DNA from: Isoetes taiwanensis
Taxonomy: Eukaryota > Streptophyta > Lycopodiopsida > Isoetales > Isoetaceae
Direction: 5' to 3'
Assembly: GCA_021234155.1 (NCBI GenBank)
Contig: JAJEKV010000053.1
Location: forward strand, 8,715,107-8,779,106
DNA length: 64,000 nt
Part shown: piece by piece, positions 1 to 10,953 of the stretch
Layout: each line of letters opens with the position of its first letter
Position numbering within the stretch: the first letter of the stretch is position 1
The notes under the pieces: model-generated
What the model was told of the DNA's origin: nothing
Database searches by the model: none
Seen by the model: only the letters and a program-made list of their open reading frames with translations
Position numbers and translations under genes: made by a program

Positions 1-1425
1 TAAATATGAAAGGCCTTATATATTTGCTGTGTTTATTCTCCAGGTCCGGTGGGGAAACTGTTTGACAAGATTATTCAGAAAGTACTTTAAGAAGATCAGT
101 CTTCAACTTGATTGGCATTTGTTTTATGAGTTGTTATTGGAATCTCATTTCATTTGTTTGTGAATAAGAGACAGTGGCAAGAAACAGTAGGTTTGCATGG
201 TGGAGACAGGCATTATCTGTCTTGCTTAACATTCAATAGAATTCTCCAATGTTTTGATATCCCAGTTGATCATTAACTACTTTCAATACAGTCCATCTTT
301 TGAAAATTGAATATGTTGCCATGAAATGGAGGCCCATGATTTTAAATGGTATGTTTTTAAATGGTAATTTCTCAATTTAGTTGGGTGCATAAGTAACGAT
401 GTTTCATGTTATGGCATTCAAAGGAGAGATAGGAGTTGGTTTCGTAGAAAAGAAGGAACTAAAGATTGATGCCATCCTTGCTGCAAACGTATGTCCATAC
501 CATATAATTTGTTTCTTCTTTTATTGACTCACATTTTAGACAATACTTAATTTCATGTTCAAATATTAGTGCTAAGTGAAACAATGTTTACTCTTGGAAC
601 TCACTCTTGGGCCTTCCCTCAACCCATTGCCTCAAGTCACTGCGATAACCATTTGAAATTTTTTATATACCCTTTAGAAATAAGAGTAGATCTAACATAA
701 TGAAAATACATAAAGAAAGGGTAGGGCAACTAAGATGGAGGAATAAAATATATGTTAAAGATAGATCTAACACATAGAGAAAGTGTAGCACAACTAAGAT
801 GGAAGTTCACTCAATTCTACACACTTTCTCTTTACAAGCCACAACATCATATGAACAACAATGGTGCTCCCTCCAAACCCACAATGATGCCCCCTCCCAC
901 CCCAAAACAAATAGTATAAAATGGAATGCCCATCAACATTTACATGGTCTCAACATCTGCAAGTACCCCACATGATCCCAGCAATGTTGGGCACCTAACT
1001 ATACAATCTATGATATGAAGCTTTGTTACAATTGACTATCCAACTCACATGAGAATCAAGCAGCTACATCTTTGTTTCACTCTATAGTATTGTACAAAAT
1101 TCTAGCTTTGCGTTCTCTATATAAACCGCATTCATGTAGTACCTTTGTAGAAGAAAATTCTTAAGGCTTCAAATGCTAGCCGCGTCTGATCCATCCAAAG
1201 TTCCTATGGATGCTTAGCTATGTATCTTAACACACATCACAATGCTTTACGTAAAGGCTTACAAGAAACTTACAATGCCTACCTCTTCTACCATCCCAAC
1301 AGTTTTAGGATGATGAATGCACATAATCAAAAGCAAAGAAGCCAGATCTACAAAAAAATGAACAATTGCCTAACAACGCTAGGCATCATTATTACTACAC
1401 TCTTTTCTCATTGCGGCCAAAACAT
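1..1425. other. AT-rich stretch without a supportable gene
   Basis: No open frame here matches a family I recognise and no chain of exons with splice sites is convincing. A short segment near 423-489 is open in one frame and followed by GTATGT, but it is too short to call. The left part may be intron or intergenic DNA. Confidence 0.4.
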
Positions 1426-2857
1426 TTACATGCTTCCAACTTTTGCCCAGCAACGCTGGGCACTGTTACTAGTAATACATAGATAGTTATTAGGTTCCAT
1501 TGCAGATAAGGTCCTCCACATCCAATAAGTTGATCTACATGATAGTTGATCTGTCATATGGTCCTTCATATGTTCCCTTATCTTTGCCCTTAGACTTGGT
1601 TGCACAGTCTTATCTAGTGTCTCCTTCAGCTTAGCACATAAATTGCACTTGGCAAAGTTGTTTGAAGTTGCTATGGTCACATGCTTGAAATGCTTATTCC
1701 ATAGCCTACTAAAACTGGGCTGGGATATAGAGGCCACTCCAAGTTCCCGAAGCAATGCATTTATTTCCTCTAATATGCTCTTCTGGGTACAATGGGATGG
1801 CAATCTCTTTTCAACAATAACTCTACCCTGTTCATCCTTCTTACTCTTATGTGACATGTTTTCTGCATTGAAATCCACATATCTTTCAAATATTTCCTTT
1901 GCAGCTATAGTTCTTGAGGTAGGCCTTACCAGGCCAGTGTTCCCATGCAATGCAATTTTACTACCATTTTCATGTCTCTTTTGCAGTTGTGCCAAGAAGA
2001 GGTTGGAATTCCATGTATAGCCATCCATGCTTTTGAACATATCCACTTTCCATTCAATGGGAATCTTTTCTTCTTTGATCTTTCATCCTGAATTGCATAG
2101 CCAAATATGGTGTACATGAAATTCCTCCTGCTATCACACTTATGTTCCTGATATGTAGCTCTTGCTACCACCATCTCCTCTATTGTTAACATTCTAATAC
2201 AGGAGGCCCAACAACATTCACTTCCTCTAACCTTCATCAGGGCTTCAGGAGAACAATCATAATCTGACTTGCATCTTTTGGTGGGATAATGTTTGAAAGT
2301 TGGAAGTGGCCACTTGCTACACTGTGTGAACATTATTGACAATGGTTCTACATCTATAGGAAACATGTAGTTCCCCTCCAGTTTAATACTGTCCCTAGGC
2401 CATGCAACAATAGTTGGAACCTCTAGTTGCTCACAAGCAAGGCATTCTTGTTTGCCTGAACCCTTTTCCTTCCAATTGTCATATAATTTTGAGATTGCCA
2501 CACCTAACCTGTCCTCCCCTAATCTTTCATCATTCACTGCATTGATAGGATCTGCTAGAACAATAATCCCTTCTCCTACTGCCTCTCTGTTGCATGCATG
2601 CAGGATCTTGACCTTTTTGTTTTTCCAATCGACCCGAGTATAAAGTACAATTTCCTTTCCTTTGGCATCATCCTTTTCATTTGAGGTCTTTTCCTTTCCT
2701 TTGCCATCATCAACATCATTTGGAGTCTTTTCCTTTCCTTTGCCATCCTCAACATCATTTGAGGTATTTTCCTTTCCTTGGCCATCATGTTCATTGGTTG
2801 GGGATTTTTCCCAACCTTGATCAGCATCATTGGGGGCTTTTTTTTAGCATTTTGCAT
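1426..2857 (-). pseudogene. N-terminal half of a plant transposase-like protein
   Basis: Read on the minus strand from about 2857 downward. A lysine/glutamate/aspartate-rich repeat leads into a domain with WKNKKVKIL, then VAWPRDSIKLEG, then the block ERSKKKRFPLNGKWICSKAW, IHGIPTSSW and HGNTG. A downstream block has SFSRLWNKHFKHV and FAKCNLCAKL, ending near YWMWRTLSAMEPNNYLCI. This order is what I know from large plant transposase-like families whose C-terminal part holds the DDE (DUF7869-type) domain; that part is absent here. The frame shifts near 1945, between the GIPTSSW and HGNTG blocks, so the gene is broken. It is truncated at about 1426. The N-terminal region with VAWPR also resembles domains next to CACTA-type transposases. 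Family placement is from pattern memory, not a search. Confidence 0.55.
2651..2800 (-). repeat. 39-bp in-frame tandem repeat
   Basis: The motif TTTCCTTTCC recurs at 2651, 2690, 2729 and 2768, exactly 39 bp apart. On the minus strand it encodes a 13-residue unit of the type GKEKTxNDVDDGK near the N-terminus of the transposase-like relic. A multiple of three suggests the repeat expanded while the frame was under selection. Confidence 0.8.
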
Positions 2858-3439
2858 GCCATTGACCTAGAATGCATAAAAACATATAGTAAGTTAGCAT
2901 ATCCAAATAACCTCTCACTAACATGTTCATAAATGAAAGCCTCATATGTCTTATTCTATTTGATCATTCTATTTATATATTGGGATTCCCCAAGTTATTT
3001 TCCTCAACATTATATATAAATAAAACCCTCTACTTATAACCTTCTAACCTGTATCCTATAATAACCTTAGAAACAACTTTTAAGGTTATTATAGGTTAGC
3101 AGTTTTAAGGTTAAGAAGTTTATTATAGGTTATTATAGGTTAGAAATTTTAAGGTTGGAAAGTTATTGTAGGTTAAAAGTTTTAAGGTTAGAAGTTCTAA
3201 TTCATGAACTTTTAAACTTATAACTTAACTATTAACTTAAAACTAGCATATAAACTTATAAACCCTTAAAACAATTAACCCTTAAAACAATTGTCCTTAA
3301 AACAATTAACCCTTAAAACAATTGTCCTTAAAACAATTAACCCTTGTAATAAATTTTCGCGGAAGTTATAATGGCGCGGTACGAAATTTTAAAAGCAGTT
3401 ATTATTTCAAGTTAGCATTCCTTTTCGAACTTTTCTCTC
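2858..3439. repeat. AT-rich stretch with short tandem repeats
   Basis: About 3050-3200 contains repeated TTATAGGTTA / TTTTAAGGTTA words. About 3255-3350 has a near-perfect 31-bp unit (TTAAAACAATTAACCC alternating with TTAAAACAATTGTCC). No gene is visible. Confidence 0.65.
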
Positions 3440-4610
3440 ACACTTTCAAACTTTTCTGCTTCTGCTTCCAATTCCAGGCATTCCAGGCGCTTCTGCTTCC
3501 AATTCCAGGCATTCCAGGCTTCCAATTTCTCGGCTTTCTCGGCTTCTATCTGCTTCTCGGCTTCAATCTATCTTTCTCGGCATCTATCTTTCTATCTTCA
3601 ATCTATCTGCTGCATGACCTAAGGAGGAGATAATATTATCTTATCTTCTGTCTTTCTCGGCTTCAATCTGCTTCTCGGCTTCTAACTTCTTCAATCTGCT
3701 TCAATCTGCTTTTATCTGCGCTTTCGAGCTTTTCGGCTCGAAGGTTTCGGCTAAAGGTTTCGGCTCTCGATAATCTCTCTGGTTTTTTGGCTTCGGCTTG
3801 CAATAACAAAGTTTTCTGGTTTTTTGGTTTTGTGTTAAAGCTTCTCGGTTTCTCGGTTTCCAAATTATCTGCTATTGCTTCTTCTCGGCTTCTTAAGGCT
3901 CAAATCATCTGCTATTGGCTTCTTCTCGGCTCAAATCAACTTTTGTTTTCGATTTTTGGTTTCGGCTCAAAGGCAAAGGCTCAAATCTCGGGTACAGAAC
4001 ACAAATAGGTTAGTATTTTCTGTTCTTTACTTAAAGTAGTATATGAGCTTCAGGGTTAATCAAGGGGAGTGCTTTCTGGCTTAGACTTTTACATGCATCA
4101 GTCCTATACTGCCCTAGCACCTTCATATATAGATCTATTGCTTGTAAACATGTTCTATTGTTTATATGATCTTGCTCTATGATCTTGCCTATATGATCTT
4201 GCTCTATGATCTATCTGCTCTATGATCTTGCTTATATGATTTTGTTGTATCTGCTCTTATTCTATTTCACTAGCTCTTCCTCTATCTGCTCTAAATAATG
4301 AACTAAAACAATGAACTAAATAATGAACTAAACAAGGAGTATTATTATTATATATCTGCTCTATCTGCTCTATCTGCTCTTATTCTGTCTGCTCTATATG
4401 CTATATCTGCTCTATTCTGCTCTATCTGCTCTTAGATTTGCTCTATCTATTCCCCTGGCTTCATATTCTATTTTACTGGCTCTTATTCTATTCTACTGCC
4501 TTCATATTCACTGGCTTCATATTCTGCATTCTGCAATCTGCATTCTGCATTCTTCATTCTGCTCTCTGCTCTGTGCCTGTAAGTAGATATGTTTTTTTTA
4601 TCCATATTTT
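3440..4610. repeat. Pyrimidine-rich degenerate minisatellite region
   Basis: Long runs of related words: ATTCCAGGC, TTCTCGGCTTC, ATGATCTTGCTCT, CTATCTGCTCT and CATTCTGCA. Open frames across it are by-products of low complexity. The region could be an untranscribed leader of the palindrome-rich cluster that follows, but nothing proves that. Confidence 0.6.
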
Positions 4611-4695
4611 TTTTCTATAGAATGATATATTACAATGGGCGAAATCGCCCTTGGCGCATATCTGGTTTGGCTTTCTATTTCCCACTAGGTTAATC

Positions 4696-4820
4696 AAATC
4701 GCGCCAGGCGCGTTTCTAGTTCGGCCTTTCTATTTCATACTGCTTTATACAAATCGCGCCAGGCGCGTGTGAAGTAGATCTGTAAAAAAACACTATAGTA
4801 AACGCGCCTGGCGCGATTTG
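4696..4820. repeat. Palindromic site cluster upstream of the 123-aa gene
   Basis: Three near-perfect palindromes at 4696-4715, 4751-4770 and 4801-4820, all variants of AATCGCGCCTGGCGCGATT, with a weaker relative near 4635-4655 (AATCGCCCTTGGCGC). They are GC-rich islands in AT-rich DNA. The last ends about 80 bp before the start codon at 4904, so they could be operator-like. Function is inferred. Confidence 0.75.
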
Positions 4821-4903
4821 AATTTTGTACATTTAGAATCGTTTTCTGGGGAGAGGAATATCATTTGCTAATTAGTTAATTTCTCTCGTTCTAGTGCATA
4901 CAC

Positions 4904-5275
4904 ATGGCTGCTTTTAGTTCAAATATAGTTCCCCTGGACGACCATCAACGCTGGACCCTGTACAAGATACTACTTAATTGTGCTGTTCAAAACATTCACA
5001 GAGAGCTGGAGAAGCCATATGACAGTCTGTATGAGGGGCCATGGGAATGCTACCATCGCATCACTGGACATATGCGGCTCCTCATGCTCTTAGTAAGGCT
5101 CATGCCAACAAATAAATACGAGGATTTGATTAGGAGTATCAAGGATCGATACAACACTCTGATTTGGAGACTCGACATTTGTAGGGACGAAGAGGATGAT
5201 GTCATATCAGAGTGGTCCAGGTGGGACTTTACTCGGTATTGGGCCGATGAAGTGGGCCTATGTGACGTTTTGTAG
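4904..5275 (+). CDS. Hypothetical 123-aa protein of the palindrome-rich cluster
   Basis: A single open frame from ATG to TAG with balanced plant-like codon use. I do not recognise the family. The sequence is largely helical in character: an N-terminal part with DDHQRWTLYKILLNC, a middle with CYHRITGHMRLLMLLVRLMP, then DLIRSIKDRYNTLIWRLD, and an acidic end followed by a tryptophan-rich tail (SEWSRWDFTRYWADEVGL). There is no signal peptide or clear transmembrane segment. Palindromic GC sites lie just upstream (4696-4820) and downstream (5284-5370), as around the other genes of this cluster, so it probably belongs to the same unit. It has no stop or frameshift, unlike its neighbours. It may be a separate small protein or one exon of a longer gene. 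Confidence 0.55.
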   Translation: MAAFSSNIVPLDDHQRWTLYKILLNCAVQNIHRELEKPYDSLYEGPWECYHRITGHMRLLMLLVRLMPTNKYEDLIRSIKDRYNTLIWRLDICRDEEDDVISEWSRWDFTRYWADEVGLCDVL

Positions 5276-5283
5276 AGATAGGA

Positions 5284-5370
5284 AGAACTTGCGCCTGTCG
5301 CATTTTCACAGATGGAAAAATATATATTTTTTTTTTATTATAAATACAAACTCGCGCCTGGCGCAATTTT
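5284..5370. repeat. Degenerate palindromic sites after the 123-aa gene
   Basis: Two decayed copies: near 5284-5305 (TTGCGCCTGTCGCATTTT) and 5351-5370 (CTCGCGCCTGGCGCAATTTT). Same core as the better copies upstream. Confidence 0.6.
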
Positions 5371-5435
5371 GCAGCTTATACTTTTATGTCACGCTTATTT
5401 TATTATGCTGTTTTATATGCAATGTCGAAAACATT

Positions 5436-5547
5436 GAATCCTTTGATGCCCTCCAGCCAGTATGACCAACCCCAAGAAACTACATATTTTCATTAACGTG
5501 TAGTTTCATGGGGTTGATAAGACTGGCTAAAGAACATCAAAGAATTC
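5436..5547 (-). repeat. Long stem-loop, 49-nt arms, 14-nt loop
   Basis: Arm 5436-5484 is complementary to arm 5499-5547 with 9 mismatches. Six of the nine are of a type that would be C/A mismatches in a plus-strand RNA but G-U pairs in a minus-strand RNA, so a minus transcript would pair at about 46 of 49 positions. It lies just after the 123-aa gene and just before the 3' side of the minus-strand fragment at 5553-5964. It could be a foldback MITE, a miRNA-like precursor or a 3'-end structure. Confidence 0.65.
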
Positions 5548-5552
5548 AAAAT

Positions 5553-5964
5553 TCACATCATCACGCGGATGTTTTGATATATTCTTTTTTTTTTTTTTGA
5601 ATATCCAAATATACATACCTTTTTCAGACGTTCTTTTGGCCATGCTACAAATGTGCCCATGCTTTCACCAACTGTATCGCCACCGGGATGTCTTCGTGGA
5701 AGAGCCTCATCTTCATAATTGCAGTTTATAATGGAAATCTTACAGAAACTGTTTCCAAGAGGAACACCATGACACATAGAACTTGGATTCAGATCTTCGA
5801 TTTAACATAATCCTACTCGGCGCTTCAAGTTTGCTGTTAAAAGATAGCATTCTTCTCCGACACTGATAAAGAACCAAAATGCTAGAATTGGCATTGGAAA
5901 ATATAAAGGACGAATTGGGAAAAATAAAGGACGAAAAGTAAATTCGGAATGGAACTACACTCAC
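5553..5964 (-). pseudogene. Transposase-associated domain fragment (CACTA/TNP2-like)
   Basis: Minus-strand frames give HGVPLGNSF, then a short linker, LPRRHPGGDTVGESMG and TFVAWPKERLKK, directly followed by a good donor (AG|GTATGT, exon edge at about 5619). The spacing of GxxLG, an LP-rich turn, TVG(E/D)xxG and xxVAWP is what I know from the domain found in plant CACTA (TNP2-associated) and related transposon proteins. Upstream frames near 5740-5960 are less convincing and shifted, so the piece is incomplete. No catalytic part is visible in this stretch. A related VAWPR domain occurs near 2400 in the first transposase relic. The call is by motif pattern only. Confidence 0.4.
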
Positions 5965-5984
5965 CTCAGTTCAGCAGACATCGT

Positions 5985-6165
5985 TTGATCTTGGGATCGA
6001 TTGTAGATCTTGGGTGCTCGATCGATTGATCTTGGGCGCTCTAGACGGGTCGACTGATCTTGATCTTGGGCACTCTGAGGACGGGTCTGAGGGCGCTCTG
6101 ATTGATCTTGGGTCGATTGAGGGCGCTCTGATAGTAGGTGGCCGATTAGGTGGTAGTAGATTGCC
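5985..6165. repeat. Degenerate short repeat (GATCTTGGGCGCTC type)
   Basis: The words GATCTTGGG, GGGCGCTCT and GATCGATT recur five or six times with irregular spacing. No coding meaning is evident. Confidence 0.6.
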
Positions 6166-6900
6166 ACATATGCGTTTCTTGAAAATAATAATTATTTGTT
6201 TTCTTGAAATTGCATTGAAAAGAAAAACACATTTTAAATTTGTAAATGAGCGGGACGGGCGGTTAATTAAGGCGGTATAATTGAAAAGGATGCGAATTTG
6301 AATTTACGTTTGTAAATCTGACGGCCTAGATTATGAACGCATACATATAAGTTTAAACCAAAACCCCAGTCTCATATTATCCACACTTGCAGTTCTATGG
6401 CGTCTAGAGGATCTGGCAGCCGCGGCCGAGGTGCAGATAGAGGTGGGCGACAGGCTAAAGCACAAATCCCAAGCACGGAGGTTCTTGAACAACAAGCGAA
6501 AGCACAAATCCAGCAAGCGCCTCAGGTAATTGATCTGTTTTTGTTCTGTAATTGATTTCTGTGTCCCTTTTTTTGTTAGGTTTTTAGGATGTTTTTCTGT
6601 AATAATAGAGTTATTCTCCGATAAGAAGCATATGTCCTCTAATATTTGAGTTCTAATGTCCCAAAAATGTATGCAAATAAATGCTTAATGTGTGGCTAAA
6701 CATTATTCAGTAGTTAGTTGTGTTTTTTTATAGTTAGTTGTGTCCTCTGATGAAGATTCAACTCTTTAAGTTGTGGTGTTTATAGTTATTTATGTCAAAG
6801 CCGCAGTTGAATAAGGCATTACATTAGTTTCTATATCTTGAGATGTAGATTCGACAATTTAAGTTGTATTTTTTATAGTTAGTTGTGTCCTGAGCATTTT

Positions 6901-7020
6901 AAGTAAATGAACTTGCTCTGTATTCTTTTCAAATCGCGCCAAGCGCGTTTTTGTTAGCTCCAATTAAGTAAATGAACTTGCTCTGTATTCTTTTCAAATC
7001 GCGCCAAGCGCGTTTTTGTT
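6901..7020. repeat. 65-bp tandem duplication carrying a palindrome, intron 1
   Basis: The segment starting AAGTAAATGAACTTGCTCTG occurs at 6901 and 6966. Each copy contains AAATCGCGCCAAGCGCGTTT (6931-6950 and 6996-7015). The rest of intron 1 (6526-7080) is T-rich and holds nothing else I can name. Confidence 0.8.
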
Positions 7021-8367
7021 GCATATGTTTCGACTATGTTTTAGCATTAAAAGATTAAACCATGTGCTGTAAGTTTACAGGATCACAAAAGGCAATCAAA
7101 AGGAGAACCAAGCAAGGCGAGACCTCTTCAGCCCAGAAAAAGCAAAGGGGATGAAGATGTTCTTTATTCTGGACACTGCAACATGTATTGACGTTAGAAG
7201 ATACATCCGGAATAATAAAGGCTCGGGTAGAACCTCCATACATGTCCAGAAGAAGATCTTGTAGAGGGGTCAGAATGGTATGTGGAGATCTTTAAAACTG
7301 GTGGGAAGACAGACCTCATATTCATGTATAGGGTAAGAGAGACTGATCAAATGAAGAAGCAGGGAATTCTTATCACATCGCGAGAAGTCTGGGGGCGATT
7401 CTTTTGTTGATTGCTAGTTGAAGTGGGCCAAAAAAATAAGAAGAGCCTAAAGAAGATCAATCGATGCAGTGCTAGCTCTTTTAAAGAGACTGCATTAAGA
7501 TCAGACGACATGGCCGATAACCTCTTTAAATTTGGCTGGAAAGTTGGTGAGCCATTGACTCCTAAACGAATATGCGAATTCCGACTCCTTTCTATCCTAC
7601 TCCACACTTCGAAACGCAATACCTGCAAGGGAGACTCTTGCCTGGGAGTAGGAGCGGGCTTCCGCCTAACCCGGAATGGCTGGGGAAAGGAAAGGGGGGC
7701 TTACAGTTGTTCGATGAGCCATTATCACGAGGCCCTCGGGCAGTGTCTACTTACAGGCAGTGAAGGATAAGGAAGAAGCTAGCTCTAAAGGCAGGGAAAC
7801 TCTGAAGTAGTGACAAAGAGGCCTTACAAGTGACGATGACAAGGCCAGGCAGTTGGAGGCAATGAGCAAACTGAAGAAATATGCTGACAACTATCCACTG
7901 GGCCTGAGCTTCACCCATCCAGTCCACGTGGATAGGCTTTTCAGGTCCACTAAAGCTATTTATATCAGCAGAAGGTATGACAAGCAGCACTCCTTGGAGA
8001 TAGTGAACATCATGATCGAAAATCCAGGGCAGGTGCCAATGCCTCCAGATGTAGTGCCATACGATACCAGAACAAAAAAGGTAATCATTTGGAGCAAGCT
8101 GGAGGACTTCATCGAGAACCCAGACATACATTTTATGATAATAGATGGCCAGCATTCAATAGAGGCCCAGAAGGTTCTCATCAAGAAGGCACATCATCTT
8201 TGGGAATCGGTTGTTCTATAAAAGTCGTATACGTCGAAGCTGCCGGTTCTGGCGGCTCAACAACACCTTCCGAGCTAGCCGAAATAAGCGCACTCCTGAA
8301 TGACATGGGAAAAACTTTCTTATACAAAAGGTAATTCTCTTCTCTCATTTTTCTTTTTCGTATTTGC

Positions 8368-8691
8368 AAATCGCGCCAAGCGCGATTTCATCAGTCTAAA
8401 TAGCAAAGGGTTCCTGGAATGGTAGACGTTTCTCGTCAAATAAGCAAATCGCGCCTGGCGCGATTTCATATTAGAATACAAATTGCGCCACGCGCGATTT
8501 GCCTAGTCTGAGGAGACATGGCTGTTCTTGAAGATAGTCGTTTCTCCTCAAAGTAGGCAAATCGCGCGTGGCGCGTTTAGCATTGTAATATGAAATCGGC
8601 CAGCGCTGCTTTTGCTTATTTGACGAGAAACGTCTACCATTCCAAAAACCCTTTGCTATTTAGAGAAGGCAAATCGCGCCTGGCGCGATTT
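8368..8691. repeat. Five palindromic sites inside intron 2
   Basis: Copies at 8368-8388, 8446-8466, 8480-8500, 8559-8578 and 8671-8691, with decayed forms near 8600 and 8712. The copies at 8446 and 8671 carry the full AATCGCGCCTGGCGCGATT core. The intron (8331-8787) is defined by GTAATT and CTTGCAG. This is the densest cluster in the window. Confidence 0.8.
8396..8663. repeat. 268-nt imperfect hairpin in intron 2
   Basis: Left arm 8396-8517 (starting CTAAATAGCAAAGGG) is the near-complement of right arm 8539-8663 (ending CCCTTTGCTATTTAG), with a loop of about 21 nt. The arms include the GTAGACGTTTCTCGTCAAATAAGC block in both orientations. Arm mismatches cluster at the inner palindromes, so those have drifted separately. 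Confidence 0.8.
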
Positions 8692-10816
8692 GTCTTCTAA
8701 TATGAATGAAATGGCGTGGTGGCGATTTTAAACTAGAAGGATTGTTTGAATTCACGATTATGAAGCTAACGAAGTTATTCCTTGCAGTCCCTATATAGAG
8801 CAACCCGGCATGCTCGGAAACGAGTGGATTGAATATGGGAAGCCAATGCGAGCCAGGCGGGGCCGATCAAAAGCGTTTGAATTCAAGTTCTTTGGAAAGG
8901 ACACTTAGTCGGACTATAATACGAGGACAAGACCAAGAGCACCGGAACAAAGAAAGAAAAAGGAGATGAAAAGGGTGATCTTTGCTTAGAAGAACTAACT
9001 GTACCCAAGGATGCCTGCAAGATAGTTTTTGCTTCAGATCCAGTATGGGAGAAATGGAATGAATTCTGGGATGCCTACGTGGAGAAGAAGTTGCCAGATT
9101 CACAAGGAAGATTTCCTCCTGTTGACACATCAATTTTTGATATCCATATAACAGACATGAGGAAGGCCCAGGGATTGGACGATCAAGAACTCATCTCAGT
9201 CCTGGATAGGTTAATCAGAAAGGAAATCCTTTACAAGAAAACCTCCGCAACAAAGGCTATGGAATCCTTTGAAGATGCATGCGACGAGCTGAAAAATATT
9301 AGAGTGCTCAAGAAGGCAGTTGGTGAGGAATTACAAAGGCTTACAGGAGAGTGGTCGTTGTCAGAGTTAGGACTCATGCAAAAGTATAACGTCTCCAACG
9401 ACGACCTAAAGAAGTATGTATTTTGGTCCAAGGACTTTGTCAAGCAGCAGAAGTTGAAGAACGTTGTAAAGATCAGTGGGATTCACACTAAAGTTGCATC
9501 CGACTTGAAACGAAAAGTCGCGTTGGTGAAGCAGACCCCGGAGACGGAATCCACATTTTTTTATCAAGTGTCCACTGGTTTCAAGTGTGCCGTGCCAGAA
9601 GTGGGTGCAGGTGCCCATGATATCACACTCTTCGTGCTTGATAGCCGAGGCACCAGATGGTCGCTTGATGACTATAATACGTTCTTCAACATATGCAGTG
9701 GTTTCACGACGGAGATGAATTACACTATTGTCACTATATGTCCCTCCGACATGTCCTATGCATCTGCTCTAACTGCTGCAAATGACTTAGAATGCGTGAA
9801 AGTCATACGACAGGCGATCCTCATAGATGAAAACAAGGACAGTGAGTTCAGCACAGCAAGTAAAATTTCTCATGTGCTTATTATAATGATAGCCATGATG
9901 GATGATAAGGAATATGAAAGGCTTAAGGGAAAACCAGATGGAGACAAACTAGCATGGCAGTGCTATCAGTTAGATGAACGCATCCTGCGAAACGTCTTCT
10001 ATTTGGAGCAAGAAGACAAGGGGAAGGGTGTCAAGGTTGTGGAAGAGTTAGAGGAAGAAGAGGAAGAAGACGAGGACGACCCAGTTCTTGTGGGCCACAT
10101 TAAGTATGAGCTCCTAACTTCACATAAGGGGAAGCTAAACAAGAACGGGTTCTCTATGGACCTTTCCTAGTATCTCATTGAAGCATTTTGTCCATTGGGA
10201 ACAACTTGCTGGGAACTTCACGTTGTAGGTTACATCGGTAGAGAAGCTTTGAAGTTAGCAAGGAAATGCCAGAGCGTCGTCTCCGATGATCGAGCCAAAA
10301 ATTTCTTGGACCTCTTCTTTGAGAAAGTACTAGAGGAAGCACCTAGGGGACCAATCGGCAGTGCAAAAAGCAAAGCTTCTACCTCTAAGGTCACCTTCAG
10401 ATTTGCTTAAGGAACGTGAGATTATGAGACAGGCATTGCATGGCTCCAACTTCATGGATGACATGGACGAGCAGGCAGATCACCAAGTACCTATCGACAT
10501 GCCTGTGAACATCCTTAACAGTGGAAATATAGACCAGGATGACAATAACAAGGATGATGATAATAACAATAATGATGATGAAGCAGACTCCAAATCTGAA
10601 AACACTAGCCAGGTTAGCGTAAAGAGTAATGAACTATCAAGCATAGTTCACACTGTACAGATCTCAACTGATGTGGTTGGTGCTTCTAGCAGACCGGAGG
10701 CAACTCAGAATAAAGATGCAACGGAAGAAGAGACCACGGGGAATGATGAAGAAGAAAGGTATCGTGACAATGTTCCTTTTTTTGATATCCATGCATTTTA
10801 CAAACTACAAGCATAG

Positions 10817-10910
10817 AAATCGCGCCTGGCGCGATTTAAAGTTTCCTAGAGATCATATTTTTAAATTATGTTGACATGCATCATTAATGAAATCGCGCCT
10901 GGCGTTTTCG
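10817..10910. repeat. Palindromic sites between the ParB-like and FCP1-like genes
   Basis: A full copy at 10817-10838, starting at the stop codon of the upstream frame, and a truncated one at 10890-10908 (AAATCGCGCCTGGCGTTTT). Confidence 0.75.
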
Positions 10911-10953
10911 TTTTCCATTTCTTTCATCTCATACGTTATTGTTCTCCTTATAG

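Larger units (their letters stand above)
6397..10816 (+). pseudogene. ParB-like / methyltransferase-like fusion gene, three exons, broken
   Basis: Exon 1 (6397-6525) starts ATGGCGTCT and encodes an RG-rich then QAKAQI-repeat head. It splices at CAG|GTAATT to TTTACAG|GAT (7081). Exon 2 (7081-8330) holds a block with GSEWYVEIFKTGGKTD and, near its end, IIDGQHSIEAQ (DGQH at 8144-8155), the ParB-type signature. AAAAG|GTAATT joins CTTGCAG|T (8788) in a matching phase. Exon 3 (8788-10816) reads EQPGMLGNEWIEYGKP, a long helical part, then a beta-strand block with ITLFVLDSRGTRWSL where an amino-methyltransferase would have motif IV (DPPY), and later PLGTTCWELHVVGYIGREAL, resembling motif I. This order (IV then I, ParB domain first) is that of bacterial/phage ParB-methyltransferase fusions. 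DPPY is replaced by DSRG, so catalysis is doubtful. The tail is Asp/Asn-rich. Stops at 10168 and near 7180, and frameshifts in exon 2 and near 10380-10410, make it a pseudogene or a poorly assembled gene. Confidence 0.6.

Noticed and set aside
4696-10910. CRISPR-like array of GC palindromes
   Set aside because: Spacing is irregular, sites sit in introns and between genes of a eukaryotic-style cluster, and there are no cas genes.
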